Shown piece after piece: positions 1-6,982 of a stretch of 12,862 bases of DNA. Origin of the DNA: Betaproteobacteria bacterium (GTDB taxonomy: Bacteria; Pseudomonadota; Gammaproteobacteria; Burkholderiales; SG8-39); NCBI GenBank assembly GCA_016867955.1, contig VGIE01000023.1:1-12862 (forward strand), given 5' to 3'. Every line of letters begins with the position of its first letter. The first letter of the stretch is position 1. A program made the position numbers and the translations under genes. The notes under the pieces were generated by a model. The model was not told the DNA's origin and did no database searches. It worked only from the letters and a program-made list of their open reading frames with translations.

Positions 1-96
1 AACGCCAGTCGGTGTTGGCCCCCCGTTCGAATCGAGCCGTGCGCCAGACGGCGCGCAAGCAGATGACCAACCTTCGCACCTTCATGGAGAAACCCA

Positions 97-888
97 ATGG
101 CAGGCAGGCTGGACGGAAAAGTGGCAATCGTGACGGGCGCAGGCTCGGGAATCGGCCGCGCGGCGGCGCAGCTGTTCTCCGCCGAAGGAGCGCGCGTCAT
201 GTGCGCCGACATCAACAAAAAGGGCGTCATGGAGACACTGGACGCGATGCCCGGCAAAGCCGCGAAGACCGCCATCGCGCTGAAAGTGGACGTGACGGTC
301 CCGGCGGAGGTCGAGCGCATGGTCGCCGATACCGTCAGGACCTACGGAAAACTCGACGTGCTATATGCCAACGCGGGTATCGGCGAGTCATGCAACGCCA
401 TCGACCTGACCATCGAGCAGTGGAGCCGCATGATCGCCGTCAACCTGACCAGCTTGTGGCTCTCCGTGAAATACTCGCTTCCGCACATGATCGCTGCCGG
501 CGGCGGATCCATCATCAACCAGTCAAGTTCGGCCGGGTTGATGGCCGTGCCGGCCATGCCCCATTACTGTGCCGCAAAGACAGGCGTGATCGGGCTGACG
601 CGACAGCTCGCGCTCGACTATGGCCCCAAGGGCATTCGCGTCAACGCCATTTGTCCGAGCGCCATCCCGACGCCGCTGATGGACAAGGTATGGACCAAGC
701 GCGCCCGAGATGCGGGCAGCAACATGAGCATCCCGGGGCTCGAGGCGGCGACCGCCGCGAAGCTGCCGCTGAGGCGGCTTGGCGTCCTTGCCGACTGCGC
801 CAATCTGGCACTGTTCCTTGCGAGCGACGAGTCGTCATGGATTACCGGGACTGCGATACCTCTGGACGGCGGCCTCGCGGCCACCTGA
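97..888 (+). CDS. Short-chain dehydrogenase/reductase (classical SDR)
   Basis: The 263-residue protein is a cytosolic NAD(P)-dependent oxidoreductase that would interconvert a hydroxyl and a keto group. The cofactor-binding motif TGAGSGIG lies at residues 13-20, NAG at 92-94, the catalytic serine near 144 (NQSSSAG), and the YxxxK pair is Tyr157/Lys161 (HYCAAK). The length is normal for classical SDRs, and the C-terminal GTAIPLDGG motif is typical of the FabG-like group. Asp38 after the second beta strand (CADIN) suggests NAD rather than NADP; this is inference. The start is supported by GGAG seven bases before ATG. The 96 bases upstream hold no gene I can identify. Given the acyl-CoA enzymes nearby, it may oxidise a 3-hydroxyacyl-CoA or a cyclic alcohol, but the substrate is not readable. 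The family call is secure; the role is not. Confidence 0.93.
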   Translation: MAGRLDGKVAIVTGAGSGIGRAAAQLFSAEGARVMCADINKKGVMETLDAMPGKAAKTAIALKVDVTVPAEVERMVADTVRTYGKLDVLYANAGIGESCNAIDLTIEQWSRMIAVNLTSLWLSVKYSLPHMIAAGGGSIINQSSSAGLMAVPAMPHYCAAKTGVIGLTRQLALDYGPKGIRVNAICPSAIPTPLMDKVWTKRARDAGSNMSIPGLEAATAAKLPLRRLGVLADCANLALFLASDESSWITGTAIPLDGGLAAT

Positions 889-940
889 CCCTGGTTCCCG
901 CATCCGCGCCTGCCAACTGCCGGATTCTCGCGGAAGAGGA

Positions 941-972
941 GATCGGCGGCGGAAGTCACTCCGCCGCCAATC
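941..972. terminator. Stem-loop between convergent genes, probable terminator
   Basis: A perfect 9-bp GC-rich stem (GGCGGCGGA pairing with TCCGCCGCC) closes a six-base loop. Beyond one C/A mismatch a further 3 bp (GAT/ATC) extend it. It lies 52 bases after the dehydrogenase stop codon and just before the end of the facing transporter remnant, where a terminator is expected. No clear T-run follows on either strand, so rho-independent termination would be imperfect; it may instead act as an mRNA 3' stabiliser. Confidence 0.5.
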
Positions 973-983
973 GTCCGCCCGAA

Positions 984-1190
984 CTACCGGGGGGCGAGCC
1001 CGAATTCTCCGCCCTTGACCTGCAGGAACACGGAGCCGTAGATGGGGAACCGGTTGATGTAGCTGTACTATCCCGCGCCGACCACAACCGGAACATCCTT
1101 GGTCTTCTGCAGGGCATCACGAATCTTCTCCCGGGTCGGATTCGGCGATGCCGCCTTGATGGCATTGCCCACTACCTGCACGTAGTGGCG
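984..1190 (-). pseudogene. C-terminal remnant of a branched-chain amino-acid-type ABC substrate-binding protein
   Basis: Reading the minus strand from about 1190 gives RHYVQVVGNAIKAA, then PTREKIRDALQKTKDVPVVV, then an in-frame TAG at the position following GAG, then YSYINRFPIYGSVFLQVKGG and a final TAG at 984-986. The order (helix, EKIRDALEKTKD-like segment, then a strand ending QVKGGEF) is typical of the C-terminal lobe of LivK/HAAT-type periplasmic binding proteins. Only about 70 residues remain of a protein that is normally around 380. The internal TAG and the missing N-terminus make it non-functional. It runs directly into an ATPase fragment at about 1190, so a deletion joined the two genes. 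The family assignment rests on pattern recognition of a short piece. Confidence 0.6.
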
Positions 1191-1376
1191 CGATCGGACA
1201 GCGTGACCGCCCCTTCAAGGTGTGTGTGACCCTGAATACGGTCTGGCCCAGCTTGCGCCAGATTTCCAGGAGTTCCTTGTGCAGGTGGGTCCTGATGTGC
1301 GTATCCAGCGCGGAGAACGGTTCGTCCAGAAACAAAACTTCGGGATCGTTGGCCAGCCCCATCAGCAATGCCGTGG
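1190..1376 (-). pseudogene. Fragment of an ABC transporter ATPase (nitrate/sulfonate/taurine type)
   Basis: The minus strand encodes ANDPEVLFLDEPFSALDTHI followed by KELLEIWRKLGQTVFRVTHT, i.e. Walker B (VLFLDEP), the D-loop (SALD) and the switch histidine (VTH) of an ABC ATPase. Walker A and the LSGG signature are absent, so only about 60 residues of a protein of roughly 250 remain. After VTHTL the frame shifts by the apparent loss of one base, and the continuation AVTLSDR is read in another frame before the sequence jumps into the binding-protein remnant at about 1190. At its upstream end it joins the C-terminus of the SBP remnant; no permease gene lies between them. The SsuB/TauB-like subfamily is inferred from the accompanying binding protein. 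Confidence 0.75.
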
Positions 1377-2422
1377 GCCTTGCGCACTAACCGCCTGTCC
1401 ACTGCGGCTTCATAAGGCGACTTTGCAGCGTCGGCATTGGATACGAGACGGTCGCCGGACATCACGGCGACGACGCGCCGGTGGGCATCCGGTGAAACCA
1501 TGTTGTCCCTCGACCATGTCCTATGCTTCAGGATGGCAATGGTCTCGGTCACGACATCCTTCTTGAACGGGCTGAGAAAGTCGTCATAGAACTGGTTGGC
1601 AACGGCTTCCGGGGTGTTGGCCATTACGAAATCGTTACCCCTTTGTCCAGCCGGTGGCGAAGGCCTGGACCGCCTCCGGGCGAGCCGTGATGAATTCTTC
1701 GAGCGCAAATATCCGCCGGCCCTGAACATCCCCGCCAGGGCCGATGGCCTTCTGCCATCCTTCCGGATTGTGAATCGATACGATGGGTACACCCCAGCCT
1801 TCCTTCTGCGCGGAATCCATCACCGACAGCGTGGCCATGCTGGCGTCCACCTGCTTCGACTTCAGCGCTGCCGGCATGGATGGCGTCGCCGGTCCCGCGG
1901 ATCTCCACGCCTGTCAACCCGGCCGTCTCGACCATCTGCGTGCCCATCATCCAGGAGGCCGATTTCGGTGCGGACACGACGATAAGCTTGCCGGCGAGGT
2001 CGGCGAGGCTCTTGATCCTGCCGGAGTCCATGTCCTCCTTGCGCTCGATCACATCGGCGTCAGGGAGGCGCTGGTCGATCCCTGCAATCACGTCGGTTCG
2101 CTTGCCGGCGATCGTGATGACCATCGGGTCGAATGAAGCCGAGGCGACGATATTCACCTGACCGGCCGCAAGCATCCTCCGGGCGCGCAGGCCATTCTGG
2201 CAATCCACGAAGCGGGCGTCCAGTCCGGCATCCCGCGAAGAAGCCCCTCTTCAGCGCCACGAATCCGGCGGAGAACATCGGATCAAGGTTGCCGATCCCG
2301 TACACGAGCTTGCCCGGGCCCGGACTGCGCGCGCGCCGAAAGTCGGCAGACGCGCCAAGCCCTCGCCGGCCGCCCCCCTTGAGCAGACGCCGCCGATCGA
2401 TCATCCCTGAATTCGTGTCCAT
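1377..2422 (-). pseudogene. Frameshifted ABC transporter substrate-binding protein (NMT1/SsuA/TauA-like)
   Basis: Translating the minus strand piecewise restores a nearly complete periplasmic binding protein. It begins at ATG 2422 with MDTNSGMIDRRRLLKGGG, which looks like a twin-arginine-type signal (RRRLLK), and continues with KLVYGIGNLDPMFSAGFVAL. Next comes RRMLAAGQVNIVASASFDPM, then SKQVDASMATLSVMDSAQKE, and last NDFVMANTPEAVANQFYDDF and SPYEAAVDRRLVRKA. The pieces lie in three different frames. Apparent +1 insertions sit near 2236 (GCGGGAT), near 1876, and near 1641 (AAGGGGTAAC, bringing a TAA into frame). The order of segments fits the solute-binding fold of sulfonate, nitrate or thiamine-precursor transporters. 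A GGGGAG Shine-Dalgarno-like site precedes the start. It cannot give a full product as sequenced; three indels in homopolymer-rich spots leave some chance of sequencing error. Confidence 0.72.
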
Positions 2423-2579
2423 CGCGCTCCCCATTTTTTGTTGATGCCTCTCCATTGAGGCGCGCGGAGATTGTCGTGGAAAAAAATCGCTCAAACAGTT
2501 GTTGTCCCCTCGCGGGAAAGGACCTGGCCGGAGGATCTTGGAACGAGCGGCACAGCGCAGCCAACTTGGCGATCCCGGC

Positions 2580-2608
2580 TTGTCGCAATGCACGGTATCG
2601 AGTCTAAT
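2580..2608 (+). promoter_or_regulatory. Sigma70-like promoter candidate for the FMN reductase pair
   Basis: TTGTCG (2580-2585), a 17-base spacer and TCTAAT (2603-2608) match the -35 and -10 consensus at four and five of six positions. Transcription would begin near 2615, about 35 bases before the ATG at 2650. This argues against the alternative GTG at 2620, which would leave almost no leader. The rest of the 2423-2579 gap shows no gene. Confidence 0.45.
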
Positions 2609-2649
2609 GATCGGCAGGAGTGACCTGCATCGAAGGGCGGCACACTAGC

Positions 2650-3270
2650 ATGGCCAGAACAGGATCCCGAATCGTACTGATTGGCGGCTCAACCGTTGGC
2701 GGACTGACGACAGAAAAGGCGCTTCGATTCACCGCAAGACTTATCGGGGAGATGGGGGGGCTCCCGGAGGTATTTGCGGGCCCGGAGATCGACCTGCCGA
2801 TGTATGTCCCCGAGAACCCGGAGCGCACGCCCATGGCGCGCCGCATTGTCGATGCATTGCGCGACTGTGATGGCATAGTGATCGCAAGCCCGGGGTACCA
2901 CGGGACGTTGTCGGGCATGATCAAGAACGTCCTCGACTATGCAGAGGATCTCGCCAAGGACCCGTCGCCCTACTTTCATGGCCGTGTCGTCGGCCTGATC
3001 GGTGCAGCCAGAACGGCACGGGATCTGGGCACGGTGCTGATGTCGCTGCGGTCGGTCGTGCATGCCCTGCGGGGCTGGCCGACGCCGCTGGGCGTGGCCA
3101 TCGATGCCAAGACACCGGCATTCGATGCGGATGGTAATTGCCTGATACCGGCGCTCGCCGAGCAACTGCGTCTCCTCGCGGAACAAGTCATGGAATTTGC
3201 AGGAAAGCGTGCCCTGCTCGAGCGCGCTTTCACCCCGGTCCACGACGCCGATTTCCTGGCATGGGAGTAA
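2650..3270 (+). CDS. NADPH-dependent FMN reductase, flavodoxin-like fold (first of tandem pair)
   Basis: The 206-residue protein belongs to the NADPH-dependent FMN reductase family (SsuE/ChrR/ArsH-like), which reduces FMN or quinones in the cytosol. GGSTVGGLTTEKAL at residues 12-25 is the phosphate-binding loop. SPGYHGTLSGMIKNVLDY at 80-97 is the family's second flavin-contact motif, usually SPeYngs.pg.lKNaiDw. The start at ATG 2650 is chosen because the GTG at 2620 is overlapped by its own GGAG and lies next to the predicted transcription start; MARTGSRIVLIGGS also places the first strand at the usual distance from the N-terminus. The next gene, a paralogue, begins 16 bases after the stop. 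The likely partner is the luciferase-like monooxygenase at 8860-9951, which would need reduced flavin; this is inference. Family certain, partner uncertain. Confidence 0.88.
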   Translation: MARTGSRIVLIGGSTVGGLTTEKALRFTARLIGEMGGLPEVFAGPEIDLPMYVPENPERTPMARRIVDALRDCDGIVIASPGYHGTLSGMIKNVLDYAEDLAKDPSPYFHGRVVGLIGAARTARDLGTVLMSLRSVVHALRGWPTPLGVAIDAKTPAFDADGNCLIPALAEQLRLLAEQVMEFAGKRALLERAFTPVHDADFLAWE

Positions 3271-3286
3271 GAGGGGAAATGTCCCG

Positions 3287-3868
3287 GTGAAATATCGACC
3301 CTACGTAGTGGGCATCGGCGGAACGACACGAGCGGGATCCTCGACGGAAAAGGCCCTGCGCCACCTGGGCCGAGAAGTCGAGCGGCTGGGAGCGCGCTGG
3401 GAGATATTCTGCGGTACGCAGTTGCTGTTTCCCAGTTACAAGGCCGACAATCCCGAGCGTGCGCCCGCAGCCCGTGCAATGGTGGATGCGATTCGTGACT
3501 GCGATGCGCTGGTGATCGCGAGCCCGGGCTACCATGGTTCGTTCTCAGGACTGATCAAGAATGCCCTCGACTACGCGGAGGACCTGGCGGGCGATTCTCG
3601 CCCTTATCTCTCGGGACGGGCAGTCGGCTGCATCGCCGGCGGATTCGGCTGGCAGGCCATCGGCACCACGCTGGCCAGCCTGCGCACGGTCGTGCACGCG
3701 CTGGGCGCCTGGCCTACGCCGATGGGCGTCGCGATAAATACGTCCATGAAGGTATTCGACGAATCGGGGGAAGTCGTCAACCCGGACGTGCGCGCGGAGT
3801 TGCATGCCCTTGCCGAGCAACTGGTCGAATTTGCAAGGATGCGGCATGCCTATACGCCGCGCCAATAG
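3287..3868 (+). CDS. NADPH-dependent FMN reductase, flavodoxin-like fold (second of tandem pair)
   Basis: The 193-residue protein is a paralogue of the preceding gene. The flavin phosphate loop is GGTTRAGSSTEKAL (residues 11-24) and the second motif SPGYHGSFSGLIKNALDY (79-96); the intervening segments (NPER.P.AR..VDA.RDCD..VIA) match its neighbour closely, so this is a tandem duplication that has since diverged. The start is taken as GTG 3287, nine bases after GAGGGGA at 3271-3277. The longer frame beginning at 3197 would overlap the upstream gene by about 70 bases and add residues with no family resemblance. Both copies keep the flavin motifs, so both may be active, either as separate dimers or as a mixed oligomer of the kind this fold forms. 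Confidence 0.87.
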   Translation: MKYRPYVVGIGGTTRAGSSTEKALRHLGREVERLGARWEIFCGTQLLFPSYKADNPERAPAARAMVDAIRDCDALVIASPGYHGSFSGLIKNALDYAEDLAGDSRPYLSGRAVGCIAGGFGWQAIGTTLASLRTVVHALGAWPTPMGVAINTSMKVFDESGEVVNPDVRAELHALAEQLVEFARMRHAYTPRQ

Positions 3869-3912
3869 ACCCCGCGCTCATCCGGGTTGCCGCCGAAAGC
3901 CCGGTCATTGGC
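3861..3912. terminator. Imperfect inverted repeat at the convergent gene ends
   Basis: GCCAAT (3861-3866) pairs with ATTGGC (3907-3912). GAC/GTC continues the stem past a one-base bulge, and CCGG-type inner pairs (3882-3886 with 3900-3904) can close it. It spans the stop codons of the second FMN reductase and of the facing ligase, so it could act as a bidirectional terminator. There is no T-run and the arms are interrupted, so support is modest. Confidence 0.28.
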
Positions 3913-5512
3913 CGCCAATCCAGTTCTTCGTCGTCGAATCCCAGGCGTTGCCAATGCCTCTTGCACGCAGCTCGTGCCGGGCGATTTCGTTCTTGGTCAT
4001 GGTTCGAGGGAAACCATCCACGAATTCGACGTAGCGGGGCACCTTGAAGAAGGCGATGCGCTCCTTCCAGTAGTCGATGAGGGCCATGGGGTCGACTTCC
4101 GCCTGTCCCGGCTTGAGGTGGACGTAGGCCTTGATGTCCTCCTCGCCAAGTTCAGAAGGCACTCCGACGATTGCGCAGTCGAGCACTGCGGCATGGCTGG
4201 TGATGGCCTTCTCCACCTCGAACGCCGATACGTTCTCGCCACGACGCCGCACCCAGTGCGCCTCGCGGCCGACAAAGTAGACGTAGCCGTCCTCGTCAAC
4301 GCGGCCGATGTCTCCCGTGTGGTACCAGAAGTTCTTCCAGGCGGCGATGGTTTCCTCGGGCTTGTTCACATAGCGCATCATCGTCGTGTTGAAGGTGTTG
4401 GGGCGCAATAGTATCTGTCCGGGCGTTCCGGGCGGCACCGGGTTGTCATCCGGGTCCACGATGCGGACATCCGCCCAGCCATGCGTGCGCCCGCAGCTGC
4501 CGGCGCGGCGGTCGTGCATCCGCTCGCTGCAGATGAGAACGCCCATTTCCGTCATGGAATACACCTCGAGCAGGGTCACACCGAAACGCTGCTCGAATCC
4601 GTCGCGCACTTCGCGCCGGATCTGCCCCGAAGCAATGCCGATGCCGACACGCATGCGATGGTCGCGATCGAGCGGTGATGCCGGGCGGTTCATCAGTGCA
4701 GCAATCATGGTGCCGATCGGGTCGATGACGGTTGCGCCGTACCTGCGTGCGGTGTCCAGGTAGCGCGTGACGCTGAACCACTTCTCCATGACCCCGGTCA
4801 TGCCATGGTAGAGCGGTCCGGTGACGCCGAACTGCTGCCCGCCAATGTGAAAGAAATGCGAATTGGCGAAACCCACGTCCTCAGATGTGACCTGCGCAAT
4901 TTCACCGTAACGGATTGCGGCGGCCATGAAGTAGAGGTGCGAGGCCAGCACCGCCTTGGGCATGCTGGTGCTGCCGCCGGTATAGATGATCGCCGCCGGG
5001 TCGGTAGGGCGGACGTCGGCATCCGGCATCTGGCTGCTGGCGCCCAGCAGGCGATCGAACCGCAGCGCCTTCCCGTCCTGTACCGCGCTAACCGCGCCGT
5101 ATACGAAGAGCTGGAGGCTGCGAGTCAGCCCGTTCCGGCAGGCGTTGTAGGCCGTTGCCAGCTCCTCGTCCAGGATCAGCATGGTGGCCCCGCTGTCGTT
5201 CAGGCTGTAGGCGAGGTCGTCCCTGACCAGCGACACGTTCAGGGGTGCATAGATGGCGCCGATCTTGGCGCAGCCGAACCAAATGAGCGCCTGCGCCACC
5301 GAGTTGTACATGAACGTGGCGACCACGTCGCCCTTGCGAACACCGAATTCCAGCAGGCGGTTGGCGACCTCATTGGAGCGGCTGTGGGCTTCCGCGTAGG
5401 TCAGCACTTCGTCGCGGCAGATCAGGAACGGCTTCTTTCCGCTGGCGCTGCGCAGCAGTACCAGATCGCGCAGCGTCAGCGCATGGGGTTCATGGTCGAG
5501 AATCTTCGGCAT
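3905..5512 (-). CDS. AMP-forming acyl-CoA ligase (ANL superfamily, CaiC-like)
   Basis: The 535-residue protein would activate a carboxylic acid with ATP to an acyl-adenylate and then to the CoA thioester. Motifs in order are: YTGGSTSMPKAV (177-188), the phosphate loop; YSMTEMG (318-324), the adenine/acyl-site motif; WYHTGD (396-401), with the ribose-binding Asp; and GENVSAFEVE (425-434), from the hinge and A8 region. The phosphate loop departs from the usual YTSGTTGxPKGV at four positions, although Lys186 is kept. The C-terminal segment PRTMTKNEIARHEL (502-515) replaces the usual PRTxTGKxxK, so the thioester-forming lysine is displaced or absent (Lys507 is nearest). It lies 18 bases downstream of the MaoC-type gene and is probably its operon partner. 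The full-length motif set indicates a real enzyme; the substrate is unknown. Confidence 0.92.
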   Translation of the reverse strand: MPKILDHEPHALTLRDLVLLRSASGKKPFLICRDEVLTYAEAHSRSNEVANRLLEFGVRKGDVVATFMYNSVAQALIWFGCAKIGAIYAPLNVSLVRDDLAYSLNDSGATMLILDEELATAYNACRNGLTRSLQLFVYGAVSAVQDGKALRFDRLLGASSQMPDADVRPTDPAAIIYTGGSTSMPKAVLASHLYFMAAAIRYGEIAQVTSEDVGFANSHFFHIGGQQFGVTGPLYHGMTGVMEKWFSVTRYLDTARRYGATVIDPIGTMIAALMNRPASPLDRDHRMRVGIGIASGQIRREVRDGFEQRFGVTLLEVYSMTEMGVLICSERMHDRRAGSCGRTHGWADVRIVDPDDNPVPPGTPGQILLRPNTFNTTMMRYVNKPEETIAAWKNFWYHTGDIGRVDEDGYVYFVGREAHWVRRRGENVSAFEVEKAITSHAAVLDCAIVGVPSELGEEDIKAYVHLKPGQAEVDPMALIDYWKERIAFFKVPRYVEFVDGFPRTMTKNEIARHELRARGIGNAWDSTTKNWIGGQ

Positions 5513-5530
5513 GTTCCTACCGGGGAGGAG

Positions 5531-6685
5531 CTATTGGGTCTTCAGTGGCAGGTGCACAGCACCGTGCGCACGCGAGGGCAGGACCACTGTCGCCGTGCCG
5601 TACGCAGACTGCGCCCCGACCTGGTTGATGGCCTCGAGGTCCAGGTCCACCATGCAGTTACCGTCGCACAACTCCTTGGCCTTGATCTTTCCGCGCCACC
5701 ACAGCGTGTCGCCGACCATGTTCGGCCGCCGCACGGAGACATTCAGCTTGTGGAGAAACCCGTGATCGCCGATCCAGTTGGTCAGCATGTGCTGCGCCCA
5801 GGAGATACGCTGCGGGCCAATGTCATAGGCCCCGCCCATGCCGACGTCGCGGCCCGTGGCCGCTTCCAGGTGCCCGCGCCCCGCCGCCTCCTTGGTGCCG
5901 GTTGCTTCGTTGACATGATAGTCGGCGTGGCGCTGGCGATAGCGGATGGCGTCGCCATGCACCCCACCGTAGGGCTGCGCACCCTGTTGCCCGGAATACC
6001 AGGCCATGACGTCGATGATGCTGAGCGGCCCCCGGACAACAGGTGGAATATCGCTGCCCATCTCCACGTCCTCCCAGTACAGAGGCTTGTCGCCGGTGCG
6101 CGGCTCGGCAAGCACCTGCCTTTCGATGTCGTCGATTTCCGCAGCCGTGTACTTGTGGGGCGGTACCGCTTCCGTGGGCTTGCCCCCGCGCGCTTCGGTG
6201 AGCTTGTCGCCGCGCGGCGTGCGCGCACAGTGGCCGATGGCGATCGCAATCAGCCGCTCATGCTGGTTGAAATAACGCACCTCGCCCGACTGCAGCACCC
6301 ACAGCGGAAAGCGCCGACCGGACTTGCGCTCCTGCCGCAGCAACCTCGCCTCCACGCGAAAACTGTCGTTGAGACGGATCGGCTCGAACCAGGTCCAGTC
6401 CGTTCCGGCGTAGACCCACTGCACGCCCTGCAGCTTGGGGGCAACGATGGTGCTGTCCACCGCGTAGAGGATGCACGGCGGCGCAAGGTTCGTTTTCCAG
6501 ATCGACGCAGCCCCGTAATCGCGGTCGAGCCACAGGGGATTGTTGTCGCCGATGCCCCAGGCGAAGTGCCGGATCGTGTCCCGCGAAGCCGTCTCGATCC
6601 ATTGCATGCGCTCGCGCCGCAGCGGCACGCCGATCAGTGTTGCCGCTTCCGCGATTTTTCCCTCGGTAATCGTTCCCCAGCTCAC
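5531..6685 (-). CDS. Double-hotdog MaoC/FAS1-type acyl-CoA dehydratase-like protein
   Basis: The protein is 384 residues from GTG 6685, or 390 from GTG 6703. I prefer 6685 because AGGGGAAGG lies just ahead of it; the upstream GTG has only a weak site. The N-terminal half carries HFAWGIGDNNPLWLD (residues 40-54), the counterpart of the hydratase motif FAxxxGDxNPxH, in a FAS1-like dehydratase region. The second half begins near 200 (KPLYWEDVEMGSDIP), a typical start of the second hotdog, and ends with VSVRRPNMVGDTLWWRGKI (317-335). Family members hydrate enoyl-CoA or dehydrate 3-hydroxyacyl-CoA. The usual His of the motif is Trp51 here, so catalysis by the first half is doubtful. The ligase follows after 18 bases on the same strand. 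Expression is probably controlled by the promoter and operator at 6777-6806. Confidence 0.82.
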   Translation of the reverse strand: MSWGTITEGKIAEAATLIGVPLRRERMQWIETASRDTIRHFAWGIGDNNPLWLDRDYGAASIWKTNLAPPCILYAVDSTIVAPKLQGVQWVYAGTDWTWFEPIRLNDSFRVEARLLRQERKSGRRFPLWVLQSGEVRYFNQHERLIAIAIGHCARTPRGDKLTEARGGKPTEAVPPHKYTAAEIDDIERQVLAEPRTGDKPLYWEDVEMGSDIPPVVRGPLSIIDVMAWYSGQQGAQPYGGVHGDAIRYRQRHADYHVNEATGTKEAAGRGHLEAATGRDVGMGGAYDIGPQRISWAQHMLTNWIGDHGFLHKLNVSVRRPNMVGDTLWWRGKIKAKELCDGNCMVDLDLEAINQVGAQSAYGTATVVLPSRAHGAVHLPLKTQ

Positions 6686-6776
6686 CGCCTTCCCCCTATG
6701 CACTTGGCCTCACGCCTCAGCATTGATCGGACCACACACGCAGACGCATCGGAACCTTGCCGCCCGTGAGGCCGCA

Positions 6777-6799
6777 CATTGTGAGGACATCGCACAATG
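6777..6799. promoter_or_regulatory. Inverted-repeat operator candidate (CATTGTG-N9-CACAATG)
   Basis: Two perfect seven-base arms are separated by nine bases. The repeat covers the -10 element and most of the spacer of the minus-strand promoter at 6778-6806, a position from which a bound dimer would block RNA polymerase. The dimensions suit a TetR-, GntR- or MarR-type repressor. No regulator gene is present in the window, so the binding protein is unknown. Confidence 0.5.
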
Positions 6800-6806
6800 G
6801 CGTCAA
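6778..6806 (-). promoter_or_regulatory. Sigma70-like promoter for the dehydratase-ligase operon
   Basis: On the minus strand TTGACG (6806-6801) is followed after exactly 17 bases by CACAAT (6783-6778), matching consensus at five and four of six positions. Transcription would start near 6771, leaving a leader of roughly 85 bases before the GTG at 6685. The inverted repeat at 6777-6799 overlies the -10 element and most of the spacer. Confidence 0.5.
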
Positions 6807-6823
6807 CAAGACGCTGCTTCACA

Positions 6824-6851
6824 TTGACGTTCAAGGTGGCTGGAAAATAAC
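6824..6851 (+). promoter_or_regulatory. Divergent promoter candidate upstream of the broken aldolase gene
   Basis: TTGACG (6824-6829), a 16-base spacer and AATAAC (6846-6851) resemble sigma70 elements on the plus strand. It points toward the aldolase remnant beginning at 6983 and starts 25 bases beyond the operator candidate. The leader would be over 120 bases. The rest of the 6704-6982 gap holds no gene that I can support. Confidence 0.33.
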
Positions 6852-6982
6852 CCTAATCCATGCTCTGATTGCGGCCTCGTGCAATTAGTTCTCACAACCA
6901 AAAGGACGTCGGCCAACTTCGCTTCCTGGCCACCCAAACTGATCTGAATCGTGGGATCGTAAAACGTCTCGAGAAGAAAAAC

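Noticed and set aside
1..96. Possible 3' end of an upstream gene
   Set aside because: Frames stay open for a short distance, but none shows a recognisable C-terminus; too short to support a call.
12..1229. A 405-codon plus-strand open frame overlapping the SDR gene
   Set aside because: It is a GC-rich frame shadow: arginine-rich, no domain pattern, fully overlapping a gene with all SDR motifs and then crossing the transporter remnants.
1172..1792. A 206-codon minus-strand open frame as an independent gene
   Set aside because: Its middle part is the C-terminus of the frameshifted binding protein and its end is part of the ATPase remnant; it is a chance frame through pseudogenes.
3197..3286. 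An upstream start for the second FMN reductase
   Set aside because: The extra residues do not resemble the family and overlap the first reductase; GTG 3287 has a well placed GAGGGGA.
4805..6769. A 654-codon plus-strand open frame antisense to the ligase and MaoC genes
   Set aside because: The composition is that of an antisense shadow, with no recognisable motifs, while the minus strand carries two complete, motif-rich genes.
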